Shown here: positions 1 to 9,416 of the stretch, piece by piece
Position numbering within the stretch: position 1 is the stretch's first letter
Layout of the letters: every line of letters begins with the position of its first letter
Source: Brevibacillus centrosporus
GTDB taxonomy: Bacteria; Bacillota; Bacilli; Brevibacillales; Brevibacillaceae
Assembly: GCF_003710815.1 (NCBI RefSeq)
Contig: NZ_RHHP01000006.1
Coordinates: 172,198-236,197, forward strand
Length of the DNA: 64,000 nucleotides
Reading direction: 5' to 3'
Program-made: the position numbers and the translations under genes
Notes under the pieces: model-generated
The model's input: only the letters and a program-made list of their open reading frames with translations
The model's database searches: none
Told to the model about the DNA's origin: nothing

Positions 1-1
1 A

Positions 2-340
2 GCAAATCTGGCGACGGGCGGCACACTTGCTTTTGACACATGGTATCGCTTGGAAAATGAGTACGATTTCGGCTACATCGAAGCTTCCGTGGACGGGAAG
101 GAATGGAGGCTGCTCGGAAGCCCGGCTACAGGCGAGAGCGACTGGACGCGGGTGTCGCTGCAGGTGCCGCCGGGGACGCGCTATGTGCGTTTCCGCTACG
201 CGACAGATGAGACGATTAACGGAAGAGGCTGGTTTCTCCATCAGCCTGTCCTTCTCCAGCCAAACGGAGAGGAATTAAGCGTCAGCTGGAAGGCGGAAGG
301 CTGGAAGCTGGAGCAAACGAGGAAGGAGGAAGACAGATGA
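2..340 (+). CDS. C-terminal end of an extracellular protein with an immune-inhibitor-A/M6-like beta-sandwich (partial)
   Basis: The frame is open from the left edge of the window, so only the last 112 residues are seen. They contain a beta-sandwich pattern (LAFDTWYRLE..YDFGYIEAS.DG..W, then YVRFRYATD..INGRGWFL) like the carbohydrate/MAM-type domain found C-terminal in M6 immune inhibitor A and some subtilisin-like peptidases. The catalytic part lies outside the window, so the enzyme class cannot be given. Its stop overlaps the start of the next gene (ATGA), indicating translational coupling with the secreted GH3 enzyme. Family assignment rests on motif resemblance only. Confidence 0.6.
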   Translation, partial: ANLATGGTLAFDTWYRLENEYDFGYIEASVDGKEWRLLGSPATGESDWTRVSLQVPPGTRYVRFRYATDETINGRGWFLHQPVLLQPNGEELSVSWKAEGWKLEQTRKEEDR

Positions 341-2562
341 CCAAAAGCAAAGGTCGTATGCACACCGTTTTTTTCGTATGTACGGTTGTGCTGCTCGCTG
401 TACTCGTAAGCACGGGGACGTCGGGTTATCCGTCGAATGTGAAGGCACAGGCGCAGATCCCGGACCTGCTCATTCATTTGAATCTGCCCGAGATCAAGGA
501 ACAGCGGATCGGCGACACGCTGTCTCTGCAGGCGCTTCATGTGTATCGGGATGGTCATGTCGAGAAAGTGACAAGACGACTGCAATGGAAAAGCTCAAAC
601 AAGAATGTCGCCACCGTCGATCGACAGGGGGTGGTTCATTTTACCAGTGACCAAGGCACCGTCTTTCTTTCTGTTTCTGACGGCAGAGTAGAGGATCGGA
701 TCGAGCTGGTATACCGGGAGCAGGGAAGACCCCAGGTGACTGTAATCAAGCAAAAGGGAGAACGCTATCAAGTCATTGGCAAATCGATTGCGAACATGAC
801 CTTGGAGGAAAAGGTCGGGCAAATGATGATGCCTGATTTTCGCCGGGTGCAAGGGAAAAACGTAACCACTCTGCTGCCGCAAGTAGCAGAAACCATCAAG
901 AGGAATCAGGTGGGTGGTGTCATTCTTTTTCGGGAGAATGTCGGGAATACAGAGCAGACGGTGCGTCTCGTACATGAATACCAACAGCTTGCGCAAAAAT
1001 ACGGTCTTCTGGTCGCGATTGACCAGGAGGGAGGCGTCGTCTCCAGGCTGCAGCAAGGAACGGATTTGCCTGGCAACATGGCACTCGGGGCAGCTCGCTC
1101 CAAGCTGTTGGCATGGAAAGCTGGCGACGTCATCGGAAGTGAGCTCGCGAGCTTGGGGATCAACACCAATTTTGCCCCTGACATGGATGTGAACAACAAC
1201 CCCGACAACCCCGTTATTGGAGTGAGGTCGTTCGGGGAAGATCCGAATTTGGTGGGAGAGCTCGGGGTCGCCTATATGCGGGGGCTTCAGCAAAACGGAG
1301 TCGTGGCAACGGTCAAGCACTTTCCTGGGCACGGAGATACAGCGGTCGATTCCCATTTAGGTCTGCCTCAGGTTCCCCATGATCTCGAACGACTCGCGCA
1401 GCTGGAGCTGCTGCCGTTTCGCCAAGCGATCACGGCAGGAGTGGACGCGATCATGACGGCTCATGTCACCTTTCCCAAAATCGATGCGACAACGGTGCTG
1501 TCTCAAAAGGACGGGTCAAAAATCGCTCTCCCCGCCACCCTCTCCCCCAAAGTCATCACAGGCTTGATCCGGGAGCAGCTCGCCTTCGATGGGGTGATTT
1601 TTACGGATGCAATGAATATGCAGGCCATTTCCGATCATTTTGGGCCAGTGGATGCTTCGCTCCGAGCCATTGAGGCAGGGGCAGACATCCTGTTGATGCC
1701 GGTTGAACTGGATAAGGTCATAGCCGGTATTGTGGACGCGGTGAAAAAGGGGAAAATCAGCGAGGAGCGCATCAATCAGTCCGTCAGACGGATACTGTCC
1801 TTGAAAATCAAGCGTGGGATTTTGATAGAGGAAGACCCAGAGAGCATCGAGGTCAAGCAGATGAAAGCGAGGGAAGTGAATGGATCGGCAGAGCATAGGC
1901 AGGTAGAGGCGGAAGCGGCATTGCGCTCCATCACGCTGGTGAAAAACAGCGGTGTGCTGCCGCTGAAGCTGACGGAAGCCCAGAAAATTGCAGTAGTGGG
2001 CAAGGAGTACGTCGACAAGCTGGCAGAAGCGATTCAGATATATCACGCCCAAACAACCCCTGTCCACCTAGGAAACAAAGGCTTTACCCCAGAGCAGTGG
2101 AAGCAGGTGATCCAGGCAGATTCGGTGATTCTCGCTTCCTACACTTCGGATGTAAAGGGCCGGTCTATGGAGGACCCGCTCATGAAAGAGTACAGGCGAC
2201 TCATCGAGCAGAGGGTAGGGCCTGTAGTAGGCGTAGCCATCCGCAATCCCTACGATATCATGGCTTATCCTTTGGTCGATGCGTACCTCGTCCAATACGG
2301 CTACCGCACAGCCAGCTTTGCCGCAATGGCGGACACCCTTTTTGGCGGAAATCAGCCGAGGGGAAGACTGCCAGTGACGATCCCGGACGGAAAAGGAAAT
2401 GTCCTGTATCCGTATGGACATGGGTTATCCTACGAGCAAACGGGGAGAATGAATAGCCGAAGGGCAAGCCAAAAGATCCAGCATGGGCAGCTGGAGCTTT
2501 CTCATTATTTAGGCTCGCTTCGCAACCGGAATCCATATTTCGCTGCGAAAGACAGGGGATGA
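337..2562 (+). CDS. Secreted glycoside hydrolase family 3, beta-N-acetylhexosaminidase (NagZ-like)
   Basis: 741 residues. A signal peptide (about 1-39) is followed by a bacterial Ig-like (Big2-type) domain (about 45-130, with [12 protein letters not shown]), then the GH3 TIM barrel starting at [12 protein letters not shown] near residue 153. [14 protein letters not shown] (from about 327) carries the Asp-His dyad typical of NagZ-type hexosaminidases. The Asp of [10 protein letters not shown] (about 424) is the expected nucleophile. A GH3 C-terminal domain follows. Likely role: removal of terminal N-acetylglucosamine from peptidoglycan fragments outside the cell. The start overlaps the preceding stop. 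The last 54 bp overlap the 3' end of the convergent AraC-type gene. The family is sure; the exact substrate is inferred. Confidence 0.88.
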   Translation: MTKSKGRMHTVFFVCTVVLLAVLVSTGTSGYPSNVKAQAQIPDLLIHLNLPEIKEQRIGDTLSLQALHVYRDGHVEKVTRRLQWKSSNKNVATVDRQGVVHFTSDQGTVFLSVSDGRVEDRIELVYREQGRPQVTVIKQKGERYQVIGKSIANMTLEEKVGQMMMPDFRRVQGKNVTTLLPQVAETIKRNQVGGVILFRENVGNTEQTVRLVHEYQQLAQKYGLLVAIDQEGGVVSRLQQGTDLPGNMALGAARSKLLAWKAGDVIGSELASLGINTNFAPDMDVNNNPDNPVIGVRSFGEDPNLVGELGVAYMRGLQQNGVVATVKHFPGHGDTAVDSHLGLPQVPHDLERLAQLELLPFRQAITAGVDAIMTAHVTFPKIDATTVLSQKDGSKIALPATLSPKVITGLIREQLAFDGVIFTDAMNMQAISDHFGPVDASLRAIEAGADILLMPVELDKVIAGIVDAVKKGKISEERINQSVRRILSLKIKRGILIEEDPESIEVKQMKAREVNGSAEHRQVEAEAALRSITLVKNSGVLPLKLTEAQKIAVVGKEYVDKLAEAIQIYHAQTTPVHLGNKGFTPEQWKQVIQADSVILASYTSDVKGRSMEDPLMKEYRRLIEQRVGPVVGVAIRNPYDIMAYPLVDAYLVQYGYRTASFAAMADTLFGGNQPRGRLPVTIPDGKGNVLYPYGHGLSYEQTGRMNSRRASQKIQHGQLELSHYLGSLRNRNPYFAAKDRG

Positions 2563-3384
2563 GACATCCTTGTGCTCGTTCCACAAGATTTCAGGACCGG
2601 GCGCCTGCTCGTAGATCGAGGAGGGGAACCATTCGGAATAGATTCGTCCCCACACGTTTTGCAGTGTATCCGGGAATGGACCGATTGCCTCGAATACCGC
2701 CCAGGTCGAAGCGGGAATCTGGAGTGCAGTCAGGTGACTTGGGCATGCGTCTGTCGTGGCTACACCGATGTAATGGTCCAGCTCTCCCTTCTCGTCCATC
2801 CGCCCTTCCGAAAAATTCGTCGAAGCGCTGAGCAGCCCGTTAGGCTCGACGTTGGACAGACTCTTCAGCAGGTGAATAGCAGCTTCATCCAGCGTTGCCC
2901 ACATGGCGGCAATCTCTGGATTTACGCCGTCGAATTGAATGGGGACTCGTTTTTGGATGCCGACGATGGTGAACGCTTCTTTTTCCACGATTCGATAGTT
3001 CATTTCTGTACCTCCCTGTATCGATAAATGGAAGGTCATGCGTGGATAAGCTTTTAGCACATGGCCGTGACGGCGCGCCTCCGAGGGAGTGATTCCGTGC
3101 AGCGCGATAAACGCCCTCGTAAAAGCATCAGCAGAGCTGTATCCGTATTTGACTGCGATGTCGATGATGCGAGCGTCCGTATTTGACAGCTCGAAAGCGG
3201 CGAGAGTCAGTCTTCTGCGACGGATATACTCGGAGAGCGACACGCCAGTGAGGAACGGGAACATGCGCTTGAAATGATACTCGGAACAAACCGCCAGCCT
3301 CGCCACTTCACGAAAATCAATTTCCTCTGTCAAATGATCCTCGATGTACGAGAGGGCGTCATTCAGCTTTTCCAGCAAATCCAT
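2509..3384 (-). CDS. AraC-family regulator with GyrI-like effector-binding domain
   Basis: 291 residues. The two AraC helix-turn-helix motifs are at the N terminus (about 8-105: [23 protein letters not shown], then [20 protein letters not shown]). A linker leads to a GyrI-like small-molecule-binding domain (about 125-290: [14 protein letters not shown]...YIGVATTD). This HTH-first layout is typical of Rob/SoxS-like regulators that sense drugs or other amphipathic ligands. Its 3' end runs into the coding end of the GH3 gene, so the two transcripts are convergent and overlapping. No target is evident from the context. Confidence 0.88.
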   Translation of the reverse strand: MDLLEKLNDALSYIEDHLTEEIDFREVARLAVCSEYHFKRMFPFLTGVSLSEYIRRRRLTLAAFELSNTDARIIDIAVKYGYSSADAFTRAFIALHGITPSEARRHGHVLKAYPRMTFHLSIQGGTEMNYRIVEKEAFTIVGIQKRVPIQFDGVNPEIAAMWATLDEAAIHLLKSLSNVEPNGLLSASTNFSEGRMDEKGELDHYIGVATTDACPSHLTALQIPASTWAVFEAIGPFPDTLQNVWGRIYSEWFPSSIYEQAPGPEILWNEHKDVSSPVFRSEIWIPVAKRA

Positions 3385-3470
3385 ACGGCAGACCTCCTTT
3401 TCATCTAGTAGAATAGCAGGGATTGAAGGGAGAGCTCCGACTATCCGTGCACAGGAAAGACGGGGCGAAT

Positions 3471-3499
3471 TTGGACAAGCTCGTCACAATGTGTATACT
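3471..3499 (+). promoter_or_regulatory. SigmaA promoter of the YdhK-like lipoprotein gene
   Basis: TTGGAC (3471-3476), a 17-bp spacer and TATACT (3494-3499) lie 40 bp before the start codon. The ribosome binding site (AAATGGAGG) is at about 3521-3530. Confidence 0.6.
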
Positions 3500-3538
3500 G
3501 TTCATGTGGACGACTATGAAAAATGGAGGTGTTTTTGA

Positions 3539-4027
3539 ATGAAAAAACTGCGACTGATTACGTTGATGCTCGTTGCTGCAATGGGCTTGAGTGCTTGCGG
3601 TGCGGACACTTCCAAGGCACCAGAAGGGGTCAAGGATGTGCAAAAAGCGGCCTTTCCCGTTGGTAGTGATGTGATCATCCATGCAGACCATATGCCCGGG
3701 ATGAAAGGGGCAAAAGGCAAGATCGTTGCTGCCTACGATACGACGGCCTATGCGGTTACTTACACGCCTACAACAGGTGGAGCGCCAGTGACCAACCATA
3801 AATGGATCATTCAAGAAGAAATCAAAAATCACAAAACAACCGCGTATAAGCCGGGAACAGAGGTCATTCTGAAAGCCGATCACGAAAAAGGAATGATGGA
3901 TGCCTCAGCCAAAATCGAATCGGCAGAATCCACTACGGTCTACATGGTTGACTATACGCCAACGACCGGCGGCGGAGAAGTGAAGAACCACAAGTGGGTC
4001 ATCGAAAGCGAGATTGCCAAGCCGTAG
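3539..4027 (+). CDS. YdhK-like lipoprotein with two DUF1541 repeats
   Basis: 162 residues. A lipoprotein signal peptide ends at LSACG (Cys about 20). Two tandem homologous modules of about 60 residues follow; each contains (P)VG/PGTEVIxxADHxxGMxxAxAxI, a YTPTTGG turn and NHKWxIxxEI. This is the DUF1541/YdhK pattern of Bacilli and Staphylococci, a cell-surface protein of unknown function; the His/Met-rich ADHMPGM segments hint at metal contact, which is speculation. The gene is monocistronic, with its own promoter and a terminator at 4063-4109. Confidence 0.85.
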   Translation: MKKLRLITLMLVAAMGLSACGADTSKAPEGVKDVQKAAFPVGSDVIIHADHMPGMKGAKGKIVAAYDTTAYAVTYTPTTGGAPVTNHKWIIQEEIKNHKTTAYKPGTEVILKADHEKGMMDASAKIESAESTTVYMVDYTPTTGGGEVKNHKWVIESEIAKP

Positions 4028-4062
4028 TGACCCTGAGCAGTGAAAATAGAATCGTGAGCAAT

Positions 4063-4109
4063 AGCGGCAGTCTTGGACTTTTCTTCGGTCCGGGCTGCCG
4101 TTTCTTTTT
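4063..4109 (+). terminator. Rho-independent terminator
   Basis: CGGCAG (4065) pairs with CTGCCG (4095), with an inner GGAC/GTCC stem, followed by TTTCTTTTT. Confidence 0.75.
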
Positions 4110-4179
4110 GGGGGAAGAAAAGGCTGCTACCTCTTCAGTATAACCGCTGTGAAGACTCCGGCAAAAAAATCAATAAATG

Positions 4180-4242
4180 GTAGAGAAAGTGAAAAAAGAG
4201 GTGAATATATTGAAGCTTACTATTCTGAATATTTAGTACAAT
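4180..4242 (+). promoter_or_regulatory. Putative AraC-type operator and promoter of the sugar ABC operon (degenerate 21-bp repeats)
   Basis: Two GT-starting direct repeats begin at 4180 (GTAGAGAAAGTGAAAA) and 4201 (GTGAATATATTGAAG), exactly 21 bp apart. A -10 hexamer TACAAT begins at 4237, 36 bp after the second repeat. The geometry equals that of the six operators at 18.9-46.9 kb, but the repeat sequence is weaker, so a paralogous regulator is possible. Confidence 0.45.
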
Positions 4243-4285
4243 GCAAACACACTGGCAATCATTCGTAGATTGAGGGGGTTTGTGT

Positions 4286-5619
4286 ATGAAAGTTTCCAAA
4301 TGGTTCTCGGCTGTACTGAGTCTGGCTCTGTCTGTGGGGCTAGTCGCCGGGTGTAGCAAGTCTGCCAGCAATACGCCAGCAGCTAGCTCTGCGTGGAGGC
4401 AATGGTCAAGCTGGGCAGACCGTTACACTGAAGATGGTGGAGAGTATCACGAGTCCACAGAGAACGGAGCTGCTCAAGGAATTGCTGGCACAGTTCGAGG
4501 AGAAAAATCCTGGCATCAAGGTCGATTTGATTTCCCCCCGTTTGAAGGGGTCGATCAGAAAATTACCCAGATGCTGATGGCCAAAGAAAAGCTCGATGTG
4601 CTGGAGGTGCGTGAGTTCAATGCGAAGCAGTTTTCCATGAACGGCTTTATTGAAAATCTGAAGCCGTACACGGACAAATGGAAAAATTACGACCAGCTGA
4701 CGGATATCGCCAAGCGACGGGCGACCTGGGTGGATAACACCCCGTACTACATTCCAAATGGCTTGTACCAGCGCGTGTTGTTTTATCGGACAGACTGGCT
4801 GAAGGAAGCGGGTCTGGAGGTGCCTAAAACGTGGGACGAACTGCTGGCTGCTGGGAAAAGCTGACAGACCCGGCGAAAAACCGCTACGGCTACAGCTTCC
4901 GTGGAGGACCGACTGGCTGGGATTATGCGCTGATCACCATCTGGGCGTATAACGGCAAAGAGGTCGATCCTGCGTCCGCGTTTTTCTTAAAGGACGGACG
5001 TACCGTATTTGCGACTCCGGAATCTCTGCAAGCCATGAACTTCTATAAACAGCTCTATAAAGAAGCATCGCCTGCCGATTCTGTCAGCTGGGGCTTCCAG
5101 GAGATGGTGCAGGGCTTCGTTTCAGGGTCGACCGCTATGCTGATCCAGGACCCGGATGTCATCGATGGGGCAAAAGAAAAAATGAAAGAGGGCACGTGGG
5201 CGGCAGCTCTGCTTCCGATCGGACCATCCGGAGTGGCGCAGCAGGTCGTCGGAGGTCCAGGCTGGGGGATGACAGCGTATTCCAAGCTCAAGGATGAGGC
5301 GTGGAAGCTGATCGAATTCCTCTCCGACCCAGAACAAAGCACGACTTATGCCAAACGGACCTCGGTCATTCCGGTCGTCAAATCAGCTGCCGAAGACGAG
5401 TTTTACTAGACAGGCTATTTCAAAGCCTTCATCGATATGAACGCACAAGCTGACGTTTTCATCGACGTTTCCAGACCGGTTGATTACAAGGGCTGGGGAG
5501 CATGGCAAAGCGCGGCCGACAAAGATATTCAGAGCTATTTGCTCGACAAGATCACGGCTGAAGACCTGCTGAAAAAATGGGATGAGTATTGGACAAAAGA
5601 AAAAGCAGAGCGGAAATAG
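4286..5619 (+). pseudogene. Sugar ABC transporter substrate-binding protein, decayed (SBP family 1)
   Basis: A lipoprotein signal (LVAGCSKS) starts at ATG 4286 behind GAGGGGG. The reading frame is broken at least three times: near 4393 (before GGNGQAGQTVTLKM), at the C-run near 4533-4538 (six C where seven restore LISPPFEG), and near 4855 (between LLAAGK and LTDPAKNRYGY). A stop follows at 5407-5409 (TAG, where CAG would restore EFYQTGYFKAF), and the original frame then runs on to AERK at 5619. Joined together, the pieces make a normal MalE/UgpB-like extracytoplasmic sugar-binding protein of about 440 residues. Four independent lesions make sequencing error an unlikely full explanation. It heads an SBP-permease-permease operon. 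Confidence 0.85.
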
Positions 5620-5639
5620 GCGAAGGGAGGAAGTCCTAG

Positions 5640-6175
5640 GTGCAATCAGAGAAGCCCGTCGTCATGACGAATAAGCGGGCGGCTGCAGAGCGAAAAAAAC
5701 CGTTTCGGCTGAAGGGAGAGGGCCAGTTCATTTTCTGGTGCCTCTTCCCGGCCCTGCTGTTCGTAGCTGTCTTTACGTACTATCCGCTTCTTCGCGGAGT
5801 CGTCATGTCCTTTCAAAACTACACCCTCTTTGATTTGTTGAACATACAATTCATCGGACTGGACAACTTTGTCAATGTCGTGACGAGCCCTGACTTCCCT
5901 CGAGTAGCGCTTAACAGCTTTTTCTGGGTCGTATGCTCGCTGTATTTCCAGCTGCTTTTTGGATTGACTCTCGCCTTACTGATGCGGCGGAGGTTTCGTG
6001 GCAGAGGAATTTATCAGGCGCTTGTGTTTTTTCCTTGGGCGATGTCGGCCGTCATCATCGCGAACATCTGGTACGGGGTGGCTTTCTTCGCCATCATGAT
6101 TTTGGCGGCGCTGCAATCGATCCCGGAAGAGCTGTACGAAGCAGCCGCGATGGATCGGGCCAGTCATGGGGTTCT
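5640..6175 (+). pseudogene. Sugar ABC permease 1 (MalF type), 5' fragment
   Basis: GTG start at 5640 behind GGGAGG. Residues 1-175 include the first transmembrane helices (FWCLFPALLFVAVFTYYPLL) and the start of the EAA cytoplasmic loop (IPEELYEAAAMDRAS). Between PWAMSA and VIIANIWYG about 45 codons expected for the family are missing, probably an in-frame deletion. The frame is then cut by a foreign ~2 kb AT-rich insert directly after the EAA loop's GAS/RAS. The matching 3' half resumes near 8228. The function would be the membrane channel for a sugar taken up with the 4286 binding protein. Confidence 0.85.
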
Positions 6176-6221
6176 TCTCCGCCCTACTGAAAAATTAAAA
6201 ACGATTCTCAAGATCTTTCGT

Positions 6222-6485
6222 TCAATGTCGGAGAGATGCATCCTGCTTCACCCAGCCTAACTGGTACAGGTCTTTCACGAAACGGCTTGTTCTATCATCA
6301 GCAGCTAGATCAGCCATGCTTGCACCCATTTCTACTGAGCGCAATACGCGTAAATGATTGACCGTCAGTACTGGTACGTCACGCATTTTCTCATCATCCG
6401 GAACAGTCAATATTTCTACCATTGGGTCATTCCCTTGTGGCGAACGTACGTTCCCAATATAAACCAAAGAGCTTGTAATATACAA
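6222..6485 (-). CDS. Small protein of unknown function in the island
   Basis: About 87 residues if translation starts at a TTG near 6485, which is preceded by GAAAGGAGAGG; a longer frame opens at 6521. The sequence has no recognisable family. It begins YITSSLVYIGNVRSPQG and continues with charged, probably alpha-helical segments (MADLAADDRTSRFVKDL). There is no signal peptide or membrane span. It is separated from the other two island genes by about 170 bp. It may be cargo or a truncated gene, since it ends close to the left island boundary. Confidence 0.4.
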   Translation of the reverse strand: MYITSSLVYIGNVRSPQGNDPMVEILTVPDDEKMRDVPVLTVNHLRVLRSVEMGASMADLAADDRTSRFVKDLYQLGWVKQDASLRH

Positions 6486-6521
6486 ATGAATTGTAGTTAA
6501 GCCTCTCCTTTCTAAAACCAA

Positions 6522-6693
6522 AAGTAGCAGCTTCTAATTACCTAACGGTAAAAGTAGCTGCTTTTTCATATGATACAAATTGCATCTTGGGTTATGCTCG
6601 GGGAGACACGTATGTATTTATTCCGTACTGCTTGTTTTTATGACCTTAAGAACAATTCCAAGGACCAGTAACAACAAATTACTTTGATTATAG
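6522..6693. other. Non-coding AT-rich spacer within the island
   Basis: AGTAGCAGCT near 6523 and AGTAGCTGCTTTTT near 6555 form a possible long-loop hairpin. Nothing else is recognised. Confidence 0.4.
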
Positions 6694-7086
6694 TTATTTG
6701 TCGTATTGTTTAAATTCAACTAATGTATTAGGCATATTTAATGGCCACATTCTTCCCTCAATGAAAATATAGCTAAAAACATACTTACCATTTTGTTCGA
6801 TTTGATCATAGGTCTCTTTAGCACTAAGTGTATTACTCTTTTCAGGAGAGGAGCTTAACAAGTTTACCTTATCTCCAATTCTAATTGTCTTCTCATTGCT
6901 ACAAAATTCTGTTTCGTTATTTAAACAAATATGCTTAATACTAAGAAAATATTTGTTATTTTCTACCCATTTGTTTGTTACCATAACAAACCCATACGTT
7001 TTACTATATGCCTGAAAGTTCAGATATAACCCGATTATACTAAGCATAAGTAGGAGCATAATAATTAGTACTACTTTTTTTTTCAT
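6694..7086 (-). CDS. Membrane-anchored protein of unknown function
   Basis: 130 residues. A single N-terminal hydrophobic segment (about 4-25, VVLIIMLLLMLSIIGLYLNF) is followed by an exported-looking domain containing two cysteines (HICLNNETEFCSNEKTIRIGD), possibly a disulfide. Its start overlaps the stop of the upstream 7083-8009 gene by four bases, so the two are translationally coupled. Codon use is AT-rich, unlike the chromosomal neighbours. No family recognised. Confidence 0.6.
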   Translation of the reverse strand: MKKKVVLIIMLLLMLSIIGLYLNFQAYSKTYGFVMVTNKWVENNKYFLSIKHICLNNETEFCSNEKTIRIGDKVNLLSSSPEKSNTLSAKETYDQIEQNGKYVFSYIFIEGRMWPLNMPNTLVEFKQYDK

Positions 7087-8009
7087 AATACATCCTCCCC
7101 CTGAATATCATTTGTCCACCAAGGGTGAGAATACGCTCCAGCGTATGTGAAAGTTTCACCAGTTTTACTTACAGGAATTCTAATTTCTTCATGGCCCGTT
7201 CCTCTAATTTCATATGCAGTATTGATGTCACCCTGTTCAAAAGACCAATCCGTACCCTCTAAATTGGTTTCATCACTCTCCACCGGGACAGTTAACCATT
7301 TACCTCCTCCATAATGATCGTCTGGAACCAGAGCCTGTACATTTGCCCAGTCTCCTGATGCATACTTTGTTCCTTCATCTCCCCAATAAAGTGCAAAGCG
7401 ATCAGTCAGATTTTGCATAGGTGGCACATCCCACTCGAACTCTACGTAAAAATTATATTTGAATTCCTTACCGGTACCGGTTAATCCAGCCCATGTTACA
7501 TAAGTCTTTCCATGCCAAACATCGTCTTCTTGGTCCCAGCCAGTGCTAAATAGATCGATATTTTTATTGGATTTCTTTTCGGATTTTAACTGTTCTTTTA
7601 TTTCTTCAATGCTATCCCCCTCAAATGTTACTTCATTTTCCCCATCTCCAACACGATATGTAGCATTAACTGGGGTCGTCTTGACTCTTTTACCACCATC
7701 GGATACAAGTCTTTGCTTTAGAGTAATACCCATATCAGCAATTTCACCTTTAGAAAAACCCATCTCCCTTAAAATTTTATCTAACTGTCTTTCATTCAGT
7801 TCCTCAGCAAACGAAACTGGACTAATTCTACCATCTTCGAATTTTTTCACTTCGTAATTATCACCGATATCAATATCCAAAGTCTTTTCACTACTCGCAA
7901 ATGTAGGAACTACAAATAAAGACAAAACGAGTGAAGAAATCACAGCAAAGGGTGTAAACTTCTTAACCATAGTTCTTACCATCTTTTCCATTTTTTGCTT
8001 TTTCATCAC
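7083..8009 (-). CDS. Secreted protein of unknown function
   Basis: Up to 308 residues. Translation may start at the GTG/ATG pair near 8009 or at an internal ATG about 18 bases later. An N-terminal signal peptide (FAVISSLVLSLFVVPTFASSE) marks it as exported. The N-terminal third contains a predicted helical stretch (LNERQLDKILREMGFSKGEI). The C-terminal half is rich in Trp, Tyr, Gly and Asp (DDVWHGKTYVTWAGLTGTG, YAGAYSHPWW), suggesting a beta-rich extracellular domain. It forms an operon with the following membrane-anchored protein. I do not recognise the family. An interaction between the two products at the cell surface is inferred only from coupling. Confidence 0.6.
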   Translation of the reverse strand: MMKKQKMEKMVRTMVKKFTPFAVISSLVLSLFVVPTFASSEKTLDIDIGDNYEVKKFEDGRISPVSFAEELNERQLDKILREMGFSKGEIADMGITLKQRLVSDGGKRVKTTPVNATYRVGDGENEVTFEGDSIEEIKEQLKSEKKSNKNIDLFSTGWDQEDDVWHGKTYVTWAGLTGTGKEFKYNFYVEFEWDVPPMQNLTDRFALYWGDEGTKYASGDWANVQALVPDDHYGGGKWLTVPVESDETNLEGTDWSFEQGDINTAYEIRGTGHEEIRIPVSKTGETFTYAGAYSHPWWTNDIQGEDVL

Positions 8010-8227
8010 CTATTATATGGGATGTTCATTTCCGTGTAAATAGTTACATATATTTCGCTTCACGTAATTAATTGAATCGCAACAATAATCAGATATAATT
8101 ACATGCTAATATAATCATTTTTCCAGTTCTTTAAATTATAAAGCTGTTGATTTTTAAAGTATAAATACTCTAATTTGCTCATGCTAATGTATACAATTAA
8201 AATAGTGGTAACAATTCTGCTTAGCTA

Positions 8228-8524
8228 TGTCGTTTCCAGCAGCTGTGGAGAATCACACTGCCTTACATCCTGCCGACCATGCTGGTGACGATCCTTTTGC
8301 GCGTCATCTGGATCTTGAACTTCCCAGACATCATCTACGCGATGACAAACGGAGGACCAGCCGGATCTACGCATATTTTCGCCACGTTCATGATCGAGAA
8401 GGTCATTTTCGGACAGGACTACGGCCAGGCATCGGCTATTGGTGTCATCATCGTGCTGATTTTGCTGCTGTTCACGGTGTTTTACGTCAAGGCGACACGA
8501 GTGGAGAAGGGAGGTGACTTCTGA
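8228..8524 (+). pseudogene. Sugar ABC permease 1 (MalF type), 3' fragment
   Basis: The frame continues the EAA loop (FQQLWRITLPYILPTM) and the last two membrane helices (LVTILLRVIWILNF, IGVIIVLILLLFTVFYV) of the permease whose 5' part ends at 6175. The stop TGA shares its last base with the ATG of the next permease. It has no start of its own. The internal ATG at 8279 could yield only a stub. Confidence 0.85.
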
Positions 8525-9357
8525 TGGAGCGAGATAACGTTTGGTGGAAAACAGGCAGGGTCGTCGTGCTGGGAGGGTTCCTGGCATTCGCGATCTTCCC
8601 GCTGTATTGGATCGTCATTACTTCGCTCAAAGGACAGCAGGAGATTTTTGCGCTGCCCATACGCTATTGGCCGGAATCGGCTACGCTGCTCAACTACATT
8701 GAAATCTTTCGGATCTCTCACTTTCAGGTGTACATCTGGAACAGCTTCCTCGTATCGCTGGTTGCCTCCTCCGTGGTCGTCTTGATTGCGATGCTGGGCG
8801 GGTATGTGCTGGCGCGTTTCTCCTTCCGCGGCAAAAGACAGGTGATGCTCGGATTTTTACTCACCCAAATGATCCCGATGTTCATCGGTATGGCGCCCCT
8901 GTACGTGATGATGTCACGCATGCACATCCTTAACAGTCTGGTATCGCTGATGCTCGTCTACACGATGATGCTGATCCCTTTTTGCACCATCATCATGTCC
9001 GGCTTTTTTCAGCGGATTCCAAACGCTTTGGAGGAAGCGGCGATGATAGATGGCTGCTCGCGAACTCATGCCTTGTTTCGGGTCATCGTACCCGTTATGC
9101 TGCCGGGCATTGCCGCGACCTTTATTTTCGCGTTTGTCCAATGCTGGAACGAGCTGATCATGGCGGTCTTGTTCATCGACGAGGAGTCCGTCAAGACGAT
9201 CCCAGTCGCCATGAATGCTTTCATCAAAAAGTACGACATCGAGTGGGGGGCCATGTCGGCAGCCACCGTGCTGTCTGTGATCCCGACCATGCTGCTGTTC
9301 GCCTTTTGCGAGAAATACCTAGTGGAGGGGCTGACACAGGGGGCTGTAAAAGGGTAG
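8524..9357 (+). CDS. Sugar ABC transporter permease 2 (MalG type)
   Basis: 277 residues and six predicted transmembrane helices. The EAA motif EEAAMIDGCSRTHALFRVIVP (about 180-200) sits where it should contact the ATPase. The ribosome binding site GGGAGGTG lies inside the end of the preceding permease. This is the only undamaged gene in the operon; without binding protein and partner permease it is probably without function here. No ATPase gene is adjacent, as is usual for carbohydrate transporters that share an MsmX-type ATPase. Confidence 0.9.
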   Translation: MERDNVWWKTGRVVVLGGFLAFAIFPLYWIVITSLKGQQEIFALPIRYWPESATLLNYIEIFRISHFQVYIWNSFLVSLVASSVVVLIAMLGGYVLARFSFRGKRQVMLGFLLTQMIPMFIGMAPLYVMMSRMHILNSLVSLMLVYTMMLIPFCTIIMSGFFQRIPNALEEAAMIDGCSRTHALFRVIVPVMLPGIAATFIFAFVQCWNELIMAVLFIDEESVKTIPVAMNAFIKKYDIEWGAMSAATVLSVIPTMLLFAFCEKYLVEGLTQGAVKG

Positions 9358-9363
9358 GAACCG

Positions 9364-9402
9364 AAAAGAGCACAATCCTTTTCACAGAGGATGTGCTCTT
9401 TC
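9364..9402. terminator. Bidirectional terminator between permease 2 and the convergent hypothetical gene
   Basis: AAAGAGCACAATCC pairs with GGATGTGCTCTTT, flanked by A-rich and T-rich ends on the two sides. Confidence 0.8.
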
Positions 9403-9416
9403 TCATTTTCATACTG

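Larger units (their letters stand above)
6176..8227. mobile_element. AT-rich ~2 kb island inserted in the sugar permease gene
   Basis: Permease coding stops at about 6175 and resumes at about 8228. The segment between is visibly AT-rich compared with its flanks and holds three minus-strand reading frames of unknown function. No transposase, integrase or terminal inverted repeat is evident. The joined flanks ...GCCAGTC and GTCGTTTCC... share only GTC, so entry by illegitimate recombination or as part of a larger lost element is as likely as transposition. Boundaries are accurate to a few bases, judged from the permease reading frame. Confidence 0.7.

Noticed and set aside
6176..8227. Calling the AT-rich island a transposon
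   Set aside because: No transposase, no terminal inverted repeats and at most a 3-bp shared flank. Only an insertion of foreign DNA can be supported.
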